The translations under genes were made by a program, and so were the position numbers. A stretch of DNA of 64,000 nucleotides from assembly GCF_029892515.1 (NCBI RefSeq), contig NZ_JARXVF010000002.1:1-64000 (forward strand), in the 5' to 3' direction. Position 1 is the stretch's first letter, and every line of letters starts with the position of its first letter. The DNA is from Pseudaminobacter soli (ex Li et al. 2025). Lineage in GTDB: Bacteria; Pseudomonadota; Alphaproteobacteria; Rhizobiales; Rhizobiaceae. Positions 10,774 through 19,092 of the stretch are shown here, piece after piece. A model generated the notes under the pieces. The model was not told where the DNA came from. It was given only the letters and a program-made list of their open reading frames with translations, and searched no databases.

Positions 10774-10816
10774 GGAGTTTTATTTCATCTGGATGACAGG
10801 AGTGGATTAAAACTCC
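10774..10816. promoter_or_regulatory. inverted repeat between the RpiR gene and its operon (candidate operator)
   Basis: GGAGTTTTA at 10774-10782 and TAAAACTCC at 10808-10816 are perfect 9-bp inverted arms separated by 25 bases. They lie between the stop of the RpiR gene and the ATPase start, in an AT-rich patch. The position suits an operator or promoter element for the ABC operon, with RpiR as the obvious candidate binder. Binding is inferred. Confidence 0.45.
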
Positions 10817-10844
10817 ACAACCAACATCCGCCGCTTAGCCGGCA

Positions 10845-11654
10845 TCATTCCGCCGCGATCGCACCTGCCAGCGCTTCCACAAGCAGAATTTTTGCCGGGA
10901 CCGCGGTCATTTCCCCGCCGATCGGCGGAGGGTCGACGGCCACCGCCAGCAGCACGGCATCGGCGTTTTGGGTAAGCGGACTGTTTGCGCGGCCGGTAAT
11001 CGCCAGGGTAAAAGCCCCGGCCGCCCGGGCCCCGCTCAAGAACCGCACCGTGTCCGGCGTCAGTCCCATTTCGGAGATCCCGATAGCCACGCAAGACGCG
11101 TCGAACTTCGTGATCACCTCATGGGCGAGCGTGGCATCCTGGAATGCCTGGGCGATGAGGCCGACCCGCATGAGGCGGTAAGCCACCATCTCGGCCACGA
11201 TTCCCGAGATTCCGGCGCCGAAGATGTCAATGCGCCGGCTGTTCTTGAGTTGTATCGCCAGACGAAGCAATAACTCCGGATCGAGATTTTGTGCAGTGCC
11301 GTTGATCGCATTGCCGAGCCGGTCCGCGAGAGGCGTTAGGCCGCCGACATTGGACACGCGCTTCAGCCGAGAGGTGCGCTGGCTCGCGAGTTCCGCCGTC
11401 AGCGCGATCTTGAGGTCGCGATAGCCGGCATAGCCGAGATGCTTGCAGAAGCGCACCACGCTGGCTTCGCCGCTCTGCGCCAGCACCGCGAGTTCTGCAA
11501 GAGAGGAGCGGACAACCCTTTCCGGATTGTCGAGAATGTACTTGCCAATGCGCGAAAGCGCTTCCGGCATCCCGTCGATTTCCTTGCGCATGCGTGGAAG
11601 GCTGGGAGCGCCGAAAGTTTCACGACTGTTTTCTGAAAGCACTTTGAGTGGCAT
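10845..11654 (-). CDS. RpiR/MurR-family transcriptional regulator
   Basis: The 269-residue protein has an N-terminal HTH_6 domain (about residues 20-95, with 'SLAELAVLAQSGEASVVRFC'). A C-terminal SIS sugar-phosphate-binding domain (about 125-255, 'RRIDIFGAGISGIVAE') follows. RpiR proteins sense phosphorylated sugars through the SIS domain. The gene precedes the ABC/HAD/PHP operon on the same strand, and a 9-bp inverted repeat lies in between. It therefore likely regulates the operon in response to a phosphorylated intermediate. Confidence 0.9.
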   Translation of the reverse strand: MPLKVLSENSRETFGAPSLPRMRKEIDGMPEALSRIGKYILDNPERVVRSSLAELAVLAQSGEASVVRFCKHLGYAGYRDLKIALTAELASQRTSRLKRVSNVGGLTPLADRLGNAINGTAQNLDPELLLRLAIQLKNSRRIDIFGAGISGIVAEMVAYRLMRVGLIAQAFQDATLAHEVITKFDASCVAIGISEMGLTPDTVRFLSGARAAGAFTLAITGRANSPLTQNADAVLLAVAVDPPPIGGEMTAVPAKILLVEALAGAIAAE

Positions 11655-12404
11655 TGAGTCTTTCTTGGCGCCGGTTCTGCAATGGGAGCGGCGCCAAGCG
11701 TGGAGCGTTCTGGGCTAAATGTCCAGAATATGCAGTGGGATCCCAGGCCCTTTCTGGCGCGGCCATAGATTGCGGTTCGCTGGCGTTCTCCGAATCTCGA
11801 AAGCGGTTTTGCGCCCTTATTTCAGAGACGCGAATTCGCAACAGTTGGATTTCGCTGCTTCCGAGAACTTTTGAATACGTGGCCCCTGGGTCAGACGCAC
11901 GTATACTGAGAAACCCATGTGTTTACAGCCAAGCGATCTGTACTGCGGTATCTCTGGAAGTGAGAGAGCGGTGTGGCAGAAAATTTAGAAGTGGCTATCG
12001 GCGGCTCTTGAGCAGATTCTTAAGGGGCGAGCCCCCGAATTCCGAGATCGTGACATATCAGAAATCTGTCGCGGGTAGCCAAACCTGTTCACCTGCGGCT
12101 AGCAAGGTCGCCCCCACCGTTGCTGATCCTCCCGCGACACCAAGTAATGAATGAAGGCCCGGCATTCACCGATCAATCGGTCATTAGAAGGGTCAGCGTT
12201 TCAAGCCTGCGGTTCTGTCGATCGGTGATGTCGCTTCGGCTTCGCTGAGATCAGTCTCCCAGGTTCGGTTCACGAAGCCGAAGAACTCTCAAGAAGACCG
12301 GCCAGCGCGTTGGAGATCTGTACAATGGGACGTTCCTTTTAGTAGACGAATGAGAAATTCGTTAGTGGGCTTCACGACTGGCGCGCGGATTTCGTTAGTA
12401 TCGA
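11655..12404. other. 750-base intergenic stretch without a recognisable gene
   Basis: A 168-codon open frame on the plus strand (11648-12154) has an implausible composition (W/S/C/R-rich, no domain) and starts inside the RpiR gene; I treat it as spurious. The stretch presumably holds the RpiR promoter at its left end and decayed sequence towards the cyclase remnant. I see no RNA gene or repeat. Confidence 0.5.
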
Positions 12405-13173
12405 TCATGGTGTCCTGCATTGACCCTCGTCGGCGGTTCGGACACGCCGCAGGGTGATGGCGAATTCGTCGCCCCCACGCGCGCCACCGTGTCGGCTTCT
12501 CCGATCAGAGGCGCAAGCCTGCGGCCGACCTCGCACAGCGACTGGTCCCCGGCTTCGTGACCGAGCGTGTCGTTGACCTGCTTGAAGCGGCCGAGGTCGA
12601 GTGCCAGCAGCGCGACGCTCGCCTGGTCGCGACGCTCCTGTCACTTTCTCCAACTGCTTGTTGAAATAGGCGCGGTTGGCGAGGCCGGTCAGCGTGCCAT
12701 GATTGGCATGATATTCGGCATCGGCCTTGCCCTGCTCGAGAGCTGCCGTGGTGCGGCGCAGCCCACGCAGCAGGAGCAAAAGGATGACGCCGGCAATGGC
12801 CAGCGCGCCGATCATGGCGGGCAAGGTTTCTGTCAGAATCCGCGCACCCGGGCGATCTGGCCGCCAGATGAACCAGCCGACGGTCACCGCGACAATGTAG
12901 ACAGGTGGAACTGGCGGTTGAGCAGCACTTCGCCGTTTAAGATATCGCCGAAGATGCCGACGTCGCATGCGCCGTCCCTTCCCATCAGTAAAAGCGGCGC
13001 ATCTGCAAAGAGGCGCGCCGCATCTTCGCCGATGCGGGATTGGATGGAGTAACTCCTTCGAGCTTTTGCTCGCAGAGGCCGCCCAAAACGCTGCAAGCTG
13101 TGCCGAGAGATCGAGCGTCACGGGCTACTTGGTCGGCGCATTCTGGCGCTGGCGTCAGCCCCAAGGTCATCAC
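12405..13173 (-). pseudogene. decayed membrane-bound diguanylate cyclase (sensor + GGDEF)
   Basis: On the minus strand, 12405-13121 encodes one transmembrane segment (AMIGALAIAGVILLLLLRG). It is followed by the start of a GGDEF domain (TLTGLANRAYFNKQLEKV). The frame then turns into low-complexity R/G-rich sequence and recovers at the active-site motif GGDEFAITL before a stop. The missing middle is present in another frame, so two compensating frameshifts are implied. Residues upstream, in a second frame up to 13173, look like the end of an extracytoplasmic sensor. There is no downstream EAL domain. The gene once made c-di-GMP and cannot give a normal GGDEF fold now. Confidence 0.75.
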
Positions 13174-13339
13174 GACGCTGCGGAATATCGCAGCGCGTGG
13201 GCTCGTCGGCTACGGTTGCCGAACCGTTAAGAAAGTCCCTCGCTTTTGTTGAAACATTTGGAGCGCATTTCCACGGCGAATTAAATCGAACACGCTAAAA
13301 CCTCTCCCATAACGAACAAATATCCGGGAGACTGGTGGC

Positions 13340-13678
13340 ATGGCATTGGCGTCAAAAAATATAAATATGAAACTCGGAGTTATTGGTAAGTTTCTTATCG
13401 TTGCGCAAATTCTTATTGTTTCAATGCTTATATCTGAGCGTGCGTACGCCTCTGATCGGCCGACTATGATTTCGTTTGGGCTTACCGATTCAGGATTGCC
13501 GCAGCTCAAGAACAAAAGAAAACCGAACAGAATAAGTAGTTCATTCGGACGCGTGAAGGTAAGTTCTGTAAATTACCTTGGCAGCGCACCGTATATTTGC
13601 ACGCCCAGCGGATTTGGAAGTACCTCTCGCTGCTTCCGTCGCGACAGCATTTTGAAACTCGCGAGCAACGCAAATTGA
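13340..13678 (+). CDS. small secreted hypothetical protein with a C-x-PSGFG...C motif
   Basis: The 112-residue frame starts at ATG 13340 with GGGAG upstream. Residues about 16-37 form a signal peptide (hydrophobic core, end near RAYAS). Near the C-terminus lies 'YICTPSGFGSTSRCF' with Cys87 and Cys98. I recall this motif type from short hypothetical proteins of rhizobia, but I know no function for it. Base composition is more AT-rich than the neighbours. It is closed by a shared hairpin at 13686-13718. Confidence 0.6.
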   Translation: MALASKNINMKLGVIGKFLIVAQILIVSMLISERAYASDRPTMISFGLTDSGLPQLKNKRKPNRISSSFGRVKVSSVNYLGSAPYICTPSGFGSTSRCFRRDSILKLASNAN

Positions 13679-13685
13679 TACATTA

Positions 13686-13718
13686 AAGGGGGCGGGCGAT
13701 TTCCTCCCGCTTCCCCTT
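13686..13718. terminator. bidirectional hairpin between convergent genes
   Basis: AAGGGG(G)CGGG at 13686-13696 pairs with CCCGCTTCCCCTT at 13706-13718, with a two-base bulge. It lies between the plus-strand small secreted gene and the 3' end of the minus-strand polysaccharide operon, so it may end both. The flanking T-runs are short. Confidence 0.5.
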
Positions 13719-13775
13719 GCGTTGAACGAACAAACAACCCATTCCACGTGACCCGTGGTATGCCGATAGGGGATA

Positions 13776-14279
13776 TCAGTATTTCTGTTTGATCTTCTCG
13801 AGGTTGAGTGTGACGTAGTCCCCACTGCGCAGTTTCAGAAACTCGTCGCCAGGTTGCACCTCACTGTGGCGAAATACATACCAAGTGCCGCCAAGTGACT
13901 TCTTCTGAAAAATTACGCCTGCATTTTCCCTAAACAGAAAGCAGGAGAAGGCCGGCGATGTGCCGGCTTTGCTGCGCCATAGGGCACGAAAGCAGAGCTT
14001 TCCTTCATTCGACGCAAACCAATCGCCCTGTGCGTAAGAACTTTGAGCGCCCTTTCGCGTCCATGCAAGAAAGTGCTTGTCGGGCGAAAAGAAGCCGCCT
14101 CCATCCCGCCAGATCCAGGTACGACCTTTGTGTAGATCTTCCAGAGCAGCGCGGGACATCGGACGGGCCAAGGCGGCAGCCTTGTCGATCTCGATTTGCG
14201 AGGCCGCTTGCGCCAATCCTCCCGCCATCCCGGCAGCAATGACCGCGGTCAAGGTGAAAATTCGGAAAGTAGACATCAT
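13776..14279 (-). CDS. DUF995-type secreted protein (last gene of the polysaccharide operon)
   Basis: The 167-residue protein has a 25-residue signal peptide ending in AQA-A. The mature part has 'LHKGRTWIWRDGGGFF', 'YAQGDWFASNEGKLCFRALW' and 'TWYVFRH', which match the layout of a second protein encoded at 15289-15831. Both look like DUF995, a periplasmic or secreted family of unknown function that I associate mainly with rhizobia. The pair brackets the glycoside hydrolase gene. As I recall the S. meliloti APS operon, it has two hypothetical genes, apsH1 and apsH2, around apsE, and this would correspond to apsH2. Confidence 0.8.
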   Translation of the reverse strand: MMSTFRIFTLTAVIAAGMAGGLAQAASQIEIDKAAALARPMSRAALEDLHKGRTWIWRDGGGFFSPDKHFLAWTRKGAQSSYAQGDWFASNEGKLCFRALWRSKAGTSPAFSCFLFRENAGVIFQKKSLGGTWYVFRHSEVQPGDEFLKLRSGDYVTLNLEKIKQKY

Positions 14280-14302
14280 ATCTTACCTATATGGTTAGAG
14301 CG

Positions 14303-15247
14303 TTAGTTGAGTACGTGATCGGCAACTCGCCAATCCGGACGGCTAACACCGTGCGGCCATGCATAGACTTCGAGATCGTTGAAATAGACGACAGCAGTCA
14401 GGTCCGGAAATTCCGTATGCGGCTTTGCAGCCTCTTGCGCCCAGTCCCGGACATAGTCGTCGTTACCTGCATAACCCAGCTCCGCGATTTTGATTGGCTT
14501 GCCGAAACCCTTCACGCGGTCATATCCAGGCTCTGTCCTTTCGACGAAAGTTGAATCCCGTCCCAGTGTGGCCTGGTCGTATTCCTGATAGCCGAAGACG
14601 GACAGGCCGATCACGTCCACATATTCGTCGCCAGGGTAGTAGGCCTCAAGACCCTCATCGCCCTTGGGTGACCACATGTACTGCGCATGTGGAAGCTCCT
14701 TACGGCACACCGTGACCGTCCGCCTATATGCGGCGATGAAGTCTGCGGGCTTCCAAAGGGCCCAGGTAAAATGCCCGAGCCTGTCTTCCATCTCCTGCCC
14801 CCAGCGAATGGTGATCGGGCTTTTCAATTTGGACGCTTCGGAGCAGACAGCCGCCATGTTCGCATCGTAGCGCCCATTCAATATGTCGCTCAGAAGCTGC
14901 TCGGGCGTAAGACGCCAATCCTTGTTCCAGGACCACGGCTCGACCGTGATCATCAGCTCACGCCCGCGTTCTTGGGCATAGCTATCGGCCAAGGTAAGCG
15001 TTTCAAGGTCAACGTCCTCCCAGGGAAGGAAGAGATGCTCGATTTTGGAATTCGGGTCGTTCGTGAAATCCCCATGGGGATCGTAGGCACCGAAAACCAG
15101 CGACTGCGGCGTGATGATAGGGCGCTTGTCGTGGAAATCCCCGCGAGTGTTCACGCTTGCGCCAGAAACACCGCTAGCCGCATTGACCGCGCCAGAAAGG
15201 GTAAACCCGCAAAGAAGGGCCGCCGTGACTTTTCCTAAGACGTTCAT
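14303..15247 (-). CDS. secreted glycoside hydrolase, GH26-like fold
   Basis: The 314-residue protein has a signal peptide of about 23 residues (end VNA-A) and a (beta/alpha)8-type hydrolase layout. 'TIRWGQEME' supplies the likely acid/base Glu152 or Glu154, and 'IKIAELGYAG' supplies the likely nucleophile Glu256. These are the positions expected in clan A, GH26-like enzymes, which cut beta-glycans. It is embedded in the exopolysaccharide operon between two DUF995 genes, so it probably trims or releases the polymer in the periplasm or outside the cell. As I recall the S. meliloti APS operon, this is the place of apsE. The specificity is inferred. Confidence 0.8.
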   Translation of the reverse strand: MNVLGKVTAALLCGFTLSGAVNAASGVSGASVNTRGDFHDKRPIITPQSLVFGAYDPHGDFTNDPNSKIEHLFLPWEDVDLETLTLADSYAQERGRELMITVEPWSWNKDWRLTPEQLLSDILNGRYDANMAAVCSEASKLKSPITIRWGQEMEDRLGHFTWALWKPADFIAAYRRTVTVCRKELPHAQYMWSPKGDEGLEAYYPGDEYVDVIGLSVFGYQEYDQATLGRDSTFVERTEPGYDRVKGFGKPIKIAELGYAGNDDYVRDWAQEAAKPHTEFPDLTAVVYFNDLEVYAWPHGVSRPDWRVADHVLN

Positions 15248-15288
15248 TTATCTACTCCTAGCTGCCTCGAGAGCGCTGTCATGGTGGA

Positions 15289-15831
15289 CTATTTTCTTGA
15301 AAGAGAGGCCTTGATGTCACTTTGCGGTTGCGAGACGACGTCTTCCTTCGTCAGCTTGGCGAACTCCCCGTCCTTGTCCGACGTGGAACTACGGAAGACG
15401 TACCAACTGCCGTTCGGTTCTTTGCGTTGGTAGATCGTGCCATTGTAGACTCGGTGGCTAAAGCAGGTTTTGTTAGGGAATGCCCCGGTCGCGCTATGCC
15501 AGATTGCCTTTAGGCAGAGGAAACCGGTGTCGGTGACTATCCATCTGCCATCCGCCCAGGTCACGCCGTCTTTGCCATCGCTCCATGCCGAGAAACTGCG
15601 CCCCTCGTCGTTCATTCGGCCAGCGCCGTCAGACCACAGCCAGCTTTTGTCGCGGTAGATCATATAGAGTTCGACGCTGGTAAGGGCTTGCGCGTCGGGG
15701 GGAAGGATAACTGTCCCCTCGGCGATGACAGGCGTTGACACGACTGAGAATAAGGCCGAGGCGCCGACAAGCCTGCTCCATATACGCCCACCGCCGAATA
15801 CGGACAGCAAGTGGTGAAATTCCTTCGCCAT
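15289..15831 (-). CDS. DUF995-type secreted protein
   Basis: The 180-residue protein has an N-terminal hydrophobic segment (about residues 20-37, end PVIAEG). It has the motif order of the DUF995 protein at 13776-14279: 'IYRDKSWLWSDGAGRM', 'WADGRWIVTDTGFLCLKAIW', 'SWYVFRSS'. The spaced tryptophans and one cysteine pair are conserved between the two copies, so these are paralogues. It starts 12 bases after the ugd stop and precedes the glycoside hydrolase in the operon. Function unknown; the position suggests a role in polymer export or processing (apsH1 position in the S. meliloti operon, from memory). Confidence 0.8.
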   Translation of the reverse strand: MAKEFHHLLSVFGGGRIWSRLVGASALFSVVSTPVIAEGTVILPPDAQALTSVELYMIYRDKSWLWSDGAGRMNDEGRSFSAWSDGKDGVTWADGRWIVTDTGFLCLKAIWHSATGAFPNKTCFSHRVYNGTIYQRKEPNGSWYVFRSSTSDKDGEFAKLTKEDVVSQPQSDIKASLSRK

Positions 15832-15843
15832 CGTGGTTCTCCG

Positions 15844-17244
15844 CTATGCCGCCGGTGCCGCCTTGGTCGCGCAGCGCACCTTCCGGACGGGGAGATCGAT
15901 CGGTCGACCTCCCTGCGTGGCAACCGCGGTTTTCGCATTGGCACGGCCTACGGCTGACACCTGGAAACCAAGCCTTTCGGCCGCGCCCGGCTCGAAGGCA
16001 TTGCGCAGGTCCACCAGAACCGGTTGGCGCATGAGCCGCCTAAGGCGAGCAAGGTCAAGGTGCTGGATGCTGTCCCATTCCGTCACCACCACGGCCGCAT
16101 CGGCCCCCTGCACGCATTCGTAAGGGTCCTCGAATAAGGCGACATCTTCCAGAAGCGACTTTGCATTCTCCATTCCCACGGGATCGTGAGCGCGAATTTT
16201 GGCACCAAACCGCTGAAGGGTTTCAATCAGCGGCACGGAAGGTGCATCGCGCATGTCGTCTGTGTCCGGCTTGAACGTAAGGCCAAGCACCGCAACGCTC
16301 ATGCCGCTGACATCGCCCCCCAGGGCATCCACGACCTTCAGTGCCATCTTGCGCTTGCGTGCCTCATTGGCGCTGACGGTTTCCTCGACGATACGCAGCG
16401 ACACACCATAGTCCTGTGCGGTCCGCAGCAGCGCCAGCGTGTCCTTCGGGAAGCAGGAACCGCCATATCCAGGCCCAGCGTTCAGGAAACTGCGGCCGAT
16501 GCGCTTGTCGAGCCCCACGCCAAGTGCCAGTTCGTTGACATTGCTGCCCACCTGCTCGCACAGATCAGCCAGTTCGTTGATGAAGGTGATCTTGGTCGCC
16601 AGGAAAGCGTTGGCGGCATACTTGATGAGTTCGGAGGTGCGGCGCCGCGTAACCACGATTGGAGCACTCTGTGCCGCGAGTGGGTCCGCATAGAGATCAA
16701 CGAGCACGCCGCGCGCGTTTTCGTCCTCCACGCCGACGACCACGCGATCAGGCTGCAGAAAGTCTCCAATCGCCACGCCTTCACGCAGGAACTCAGGGTT
16801 TGATGCGACCGAGAAAGTGTCGTGCGGACGTGCGAGCGCAATGATCTTTTCCACCGCATCGCCCGTGCCTACGGGAACCGTAGACTTGACCACGACGACG
16901 GTGTTTTCGTCGATCAGCGGCGCAAGCTCGCGCGCCGCCATATAGACGAAAGACAGATCGGCGTCGCCGTGACCTGCGCGCGGCGGCGTGCCGACAGCGA
17001 TGAACACCGCACGCGCATCCTTGACTGCCTCCGCCAGGTTGCAGGTGAAGGACAGCCGCCCGGCGGCACAGTTGCGCTCAACGAGTTCATCCAGTCCGGG
17101 TTCGTAGATTGGCATTCTGCCCTCGTTCAATCCCGTGATTTTCTGCACGTTCTTGTCTACGCAGACCACCTGATTGCCCCATTCGGCAAAGCAGGCTCCA
17201 CTGACGAGGCCGACATATCCGGTTCCGACAATTACAATCTTCAT
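15844..17244 (-). CDS. ugd: UDP-glucose 6-dehydrogenase
   Basis: The 466-residue cytoplasmic enzyme oxidises UDP-glucose to UDP-glucuronate with two NAD+. The N-terminal NAD fold 'IVGTGYVGLVSG' lies at residues 5-16. The catalytic cysteine Cys264 lies in 'GGSCFPKDTLAL', and 'VFIAVGTPP' and 'STVPVGT' are typical. The C-terminus runs about 25 residues past the usual family end, with a basic tail. Placed between the GT2 synthase and the DUF995/hydrolase genes, it supplies UDP-glucuronate, the substrate of the UDP-xylose synthase encoded four genes upstream. This makes the UDP-pentose pathway self-contained. Confidence 0.95.
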   Translation of the reverse strand: MKIVIVGTGYVGLVSGACFAEWGNQVVCVDKNVQKITGLNEGRMPIYEPGLDELVERNCAAGRLSFTCNLAEAVKDARAVFIAVGTPPRAGHGDADLSFVYMAARELAPLIDENTVVVVKSTVPVGTGDAVEKIIALARPHDTFSVASNPEFLREGVAIGDFLQPDRVVVGVEDENARGVLVDLYADPLAAQSAPIVVTRRRTSELIKYAANAFLATKITFINELADLCEQVGSNVNELALGVGLDKRIGRSFLNAGPGYGGSCFPKDTLALLRTAQDYGVSLRIVEETVSANEARKRKMALKVVDALGGDVSGMSVAVLGLTFKPDTDDMRDAPSVPLIETLQRFGAKIRAHDPVGMENAKSLLEDVALFEDPYECVQGADAAVVVTEWDSIQHLDLARLRRLMRQPVLVDLRNAFEPGAAERLGFQVSAVGRANAKTAVATQGGRPIDLPVRKVRCATKAAPAA

Positions 17245-17283
17245 CGTCTCGTCACGCCCTTGGCGCCCTTTCCGTTAAGGTGT

Positions 17284-19092
17284 TCAGTCGGCGTCGTTCG
17301 CTTGCCAGTGGGGGTTGAAAATGATCTTCCGCTGTTTCCGGCCATCCACGCCTGCGCCTGCGGCCGAATAGCGACTATCAAACAATCTGAAACTTGTGGT
17401 GCCCCATGTGAGGGCTTCGACGCCGGCTAGGCCGCGTTCGACGGTGGCAAGACTTGTGAGAGAGACAAGTCCCGCAACACACGCGGCAAGGGCAGGCCGA
17501 TAGGAACGTGCCTGTACGCGCACTGTATTTTCACGTGCATGCTGAATCACGATTGTGAGCAGCAGCACCAAATAGAAGACGGCATTGATGATGGCGAAGA
17601 CATAGAACCCGCGATTTTGATGTGCGTCCTCGATAAAAAGCACGGGCAGTATGGAGGCCAGCGCTACCACGCAGTAAGGCAGGAGAACACGGAAAGGAAT
17701 CGGGTCGACCTCCGAACTACCCTTCGGGGTAACCCGAAAATCGACAAACGAGCCAGTGATCCAGTCACGCGTAGCGGCGAATGTTCCCGCAAGCACCCAG
17801 GGCCACCGGGCCAACAGGAAAAGCATCACTTCCCAGCTGAAAATCTTCCCGTCTATTGGGCGGAAGGTACCACTTGCCCGCCAACGATGGGCGAGGAAGA
17901 GGATCATCAGCGACTGCGGCACGAAGTGCATCAGAAAGTCGGGATAAGTGACGCTGACGAAGTTGTCGCCATACAACAGCACCATGACCGGCAGCAGGAA
18001 CATCATCGCCAGGAAAAACGCATAGAGCGGATACCAGAGCTGCGAGAACAGGAACTGGATCTTCAGCCGCAACGGCAAGCGCCGGATCAACTGAGGCGTG
18101 TATTGTAGCAGGATCATGACGAGGCTTCGCGACCACTGGAACTCCTGCGTGACCAAATCGGTGAATGTGCGCGGTCCGTCGCCATGGGCGATGGCGTCGA
18201 GCGCGTGTGCGCCGCTCCAGCCATGTGCATTCATGAAAAGGGTGGTCGAATGGTCTTCTGCCAATTCCGGACCGAGTCCGCCGATCTGCTTCAGGGCAGC
18301 GGTCCGAACGGCATAGTGTGAGCCGATACAAACCGGAGCGAAGCCACCGTTGTATCCCGCTTGGAGCGAGCCATGCATGCTTGCTTCGACATAGAGCCGG
18401 CCACGCGCGGACCAGCTCTTGCCGGCGTTGCGGTCGCAGATGCTGGGCGCGGATACATAGCCCACAGCCGGATCGGCGAAGGGGCGCAACATGTGAAACA
18501 GGTAGTCTGGCTCAGGCACATGATCGGCATCGAGCTGCGCCACGAAGTCATAACGCTCATAGCCATAGTGATCGTAGAAGAACGCAAGATTGCCTTCCTT
18601 GCACCGTGTCCGTCGCGGCCACGACTGGCGATGATAGTCTGCCCGTCCTTTTCTGGTCGAAACATACACCCCGTGCCGCCGGCACCAGTCGAGCGTTTCC
18701 GGCAAAGGATCTTCATCCGCAAGCCACGTGTCATGCGGCACCCCCTGTGCCAGCATCGCGCGCAAGGTCTCCGCCACGACCTCAAACGGTTCCGACGGGG
18801 CTTTGGTCACCACCATTGCTACCCGGCTGCCGGCTGGAAGATGCAAGGGGCCGCTCGGCCGACGCGCATTGAAGAAAATGATGATGAAATACACCGGAAG
18901 GATCGTCACCCAGGCCAACAACGCGGTCACCAAGATGGAACCGGCAACGTTGACATGGTGCGCCGTCAAGAACCACCATTGCCAGAAATAGACCACCGCG
19001 GCAGCCCAGAGAACGACACCGGCGAGATACTCGATGCGTCGCCAGCCCGAAAAGATTGGCACCATCGAAGGTGTGCCCTGTTCTGCGCTCAT
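17284..19092 (-). CDS. membrane glycosyltransferase family 2, cellulose-synthase-like polymerase
   Basis: The 602-residue inner-membrane protein has two N-terminal spans (about residues 20-75), a cytoplasmic GT2 catalytic domain and five to six C-terminal spans (about 340-545). The processive synthase residues are visible: the first aspartates in 'WLADED', DAD at 188-190, ED at 279-280, and QEFQW at 316-320 as the QxxRW-like motif. No C-terminal PilZ domain is seen. It overlaps the epimerase gene by four bases (ATGA). It most likely polymerises the UDP-pentose made by its neighbours and passes the chain across the membrane, matching ApsS of the S. meliloti locus. Confidence 0.88.
   Translation of the reverse strand: MSAEQGTPSMVPIFSGWRRIEYLAGVVLWAAAVVYFWQWWFLTAHHVNVAGSILVTALLAWVTILPVYFIIIFFNARRPSGPLHLPAGSRVAMVVTKAPSEPFEVVAETLRAMLAQGVPHDTWLADEDPLPETLDWCRRHGVYVSTRKGRADYHRQSWPRRTRCKEGNLAFFYDHYGYERYDFVAQLDADHVPEPDYLFHMLRPFADPAVGYVSAPSICDRNAGKSWSARGRLYVEASMHGSLQAGYNGGFAPVCIGSHYAVRTAALKQIGGLGPELAEDHSTTLFMNAHGWSGAHALDAIAHGDGPRTFTDLVTQEFQWSRSLVMILLQYTPQLIRRLPLRLKIQFLFSQLWYPLYAFFLAMMFLLPVMVLLYGDNFVSVTYPDFLMHFVPQSLMILFLAHRWRASGTFRPIDGKIFSWEVMLFLLARWPWVLAGTFAATRDWITGSFVDFRVTPKGSSEVDPIPFRVLLPYCVVALASILPVLFIEDAHQNRGFYVFAIINAVFYLVLLLTIVIQHARENTVRVQARSYRPALAACVAGLVSLTSLATVERGLAGVEALTWGTTSFRLFDSRYSAAGAGVDGRKQRKIIFNPHWQANDAD

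Noticed and set aside
11648-12154. 168-codon plus-strand open frame before the cyclase remnant
   Set aside because: It starts inside the RpiR gene, has odd composition and no signal, domain or ribosome-binding site.
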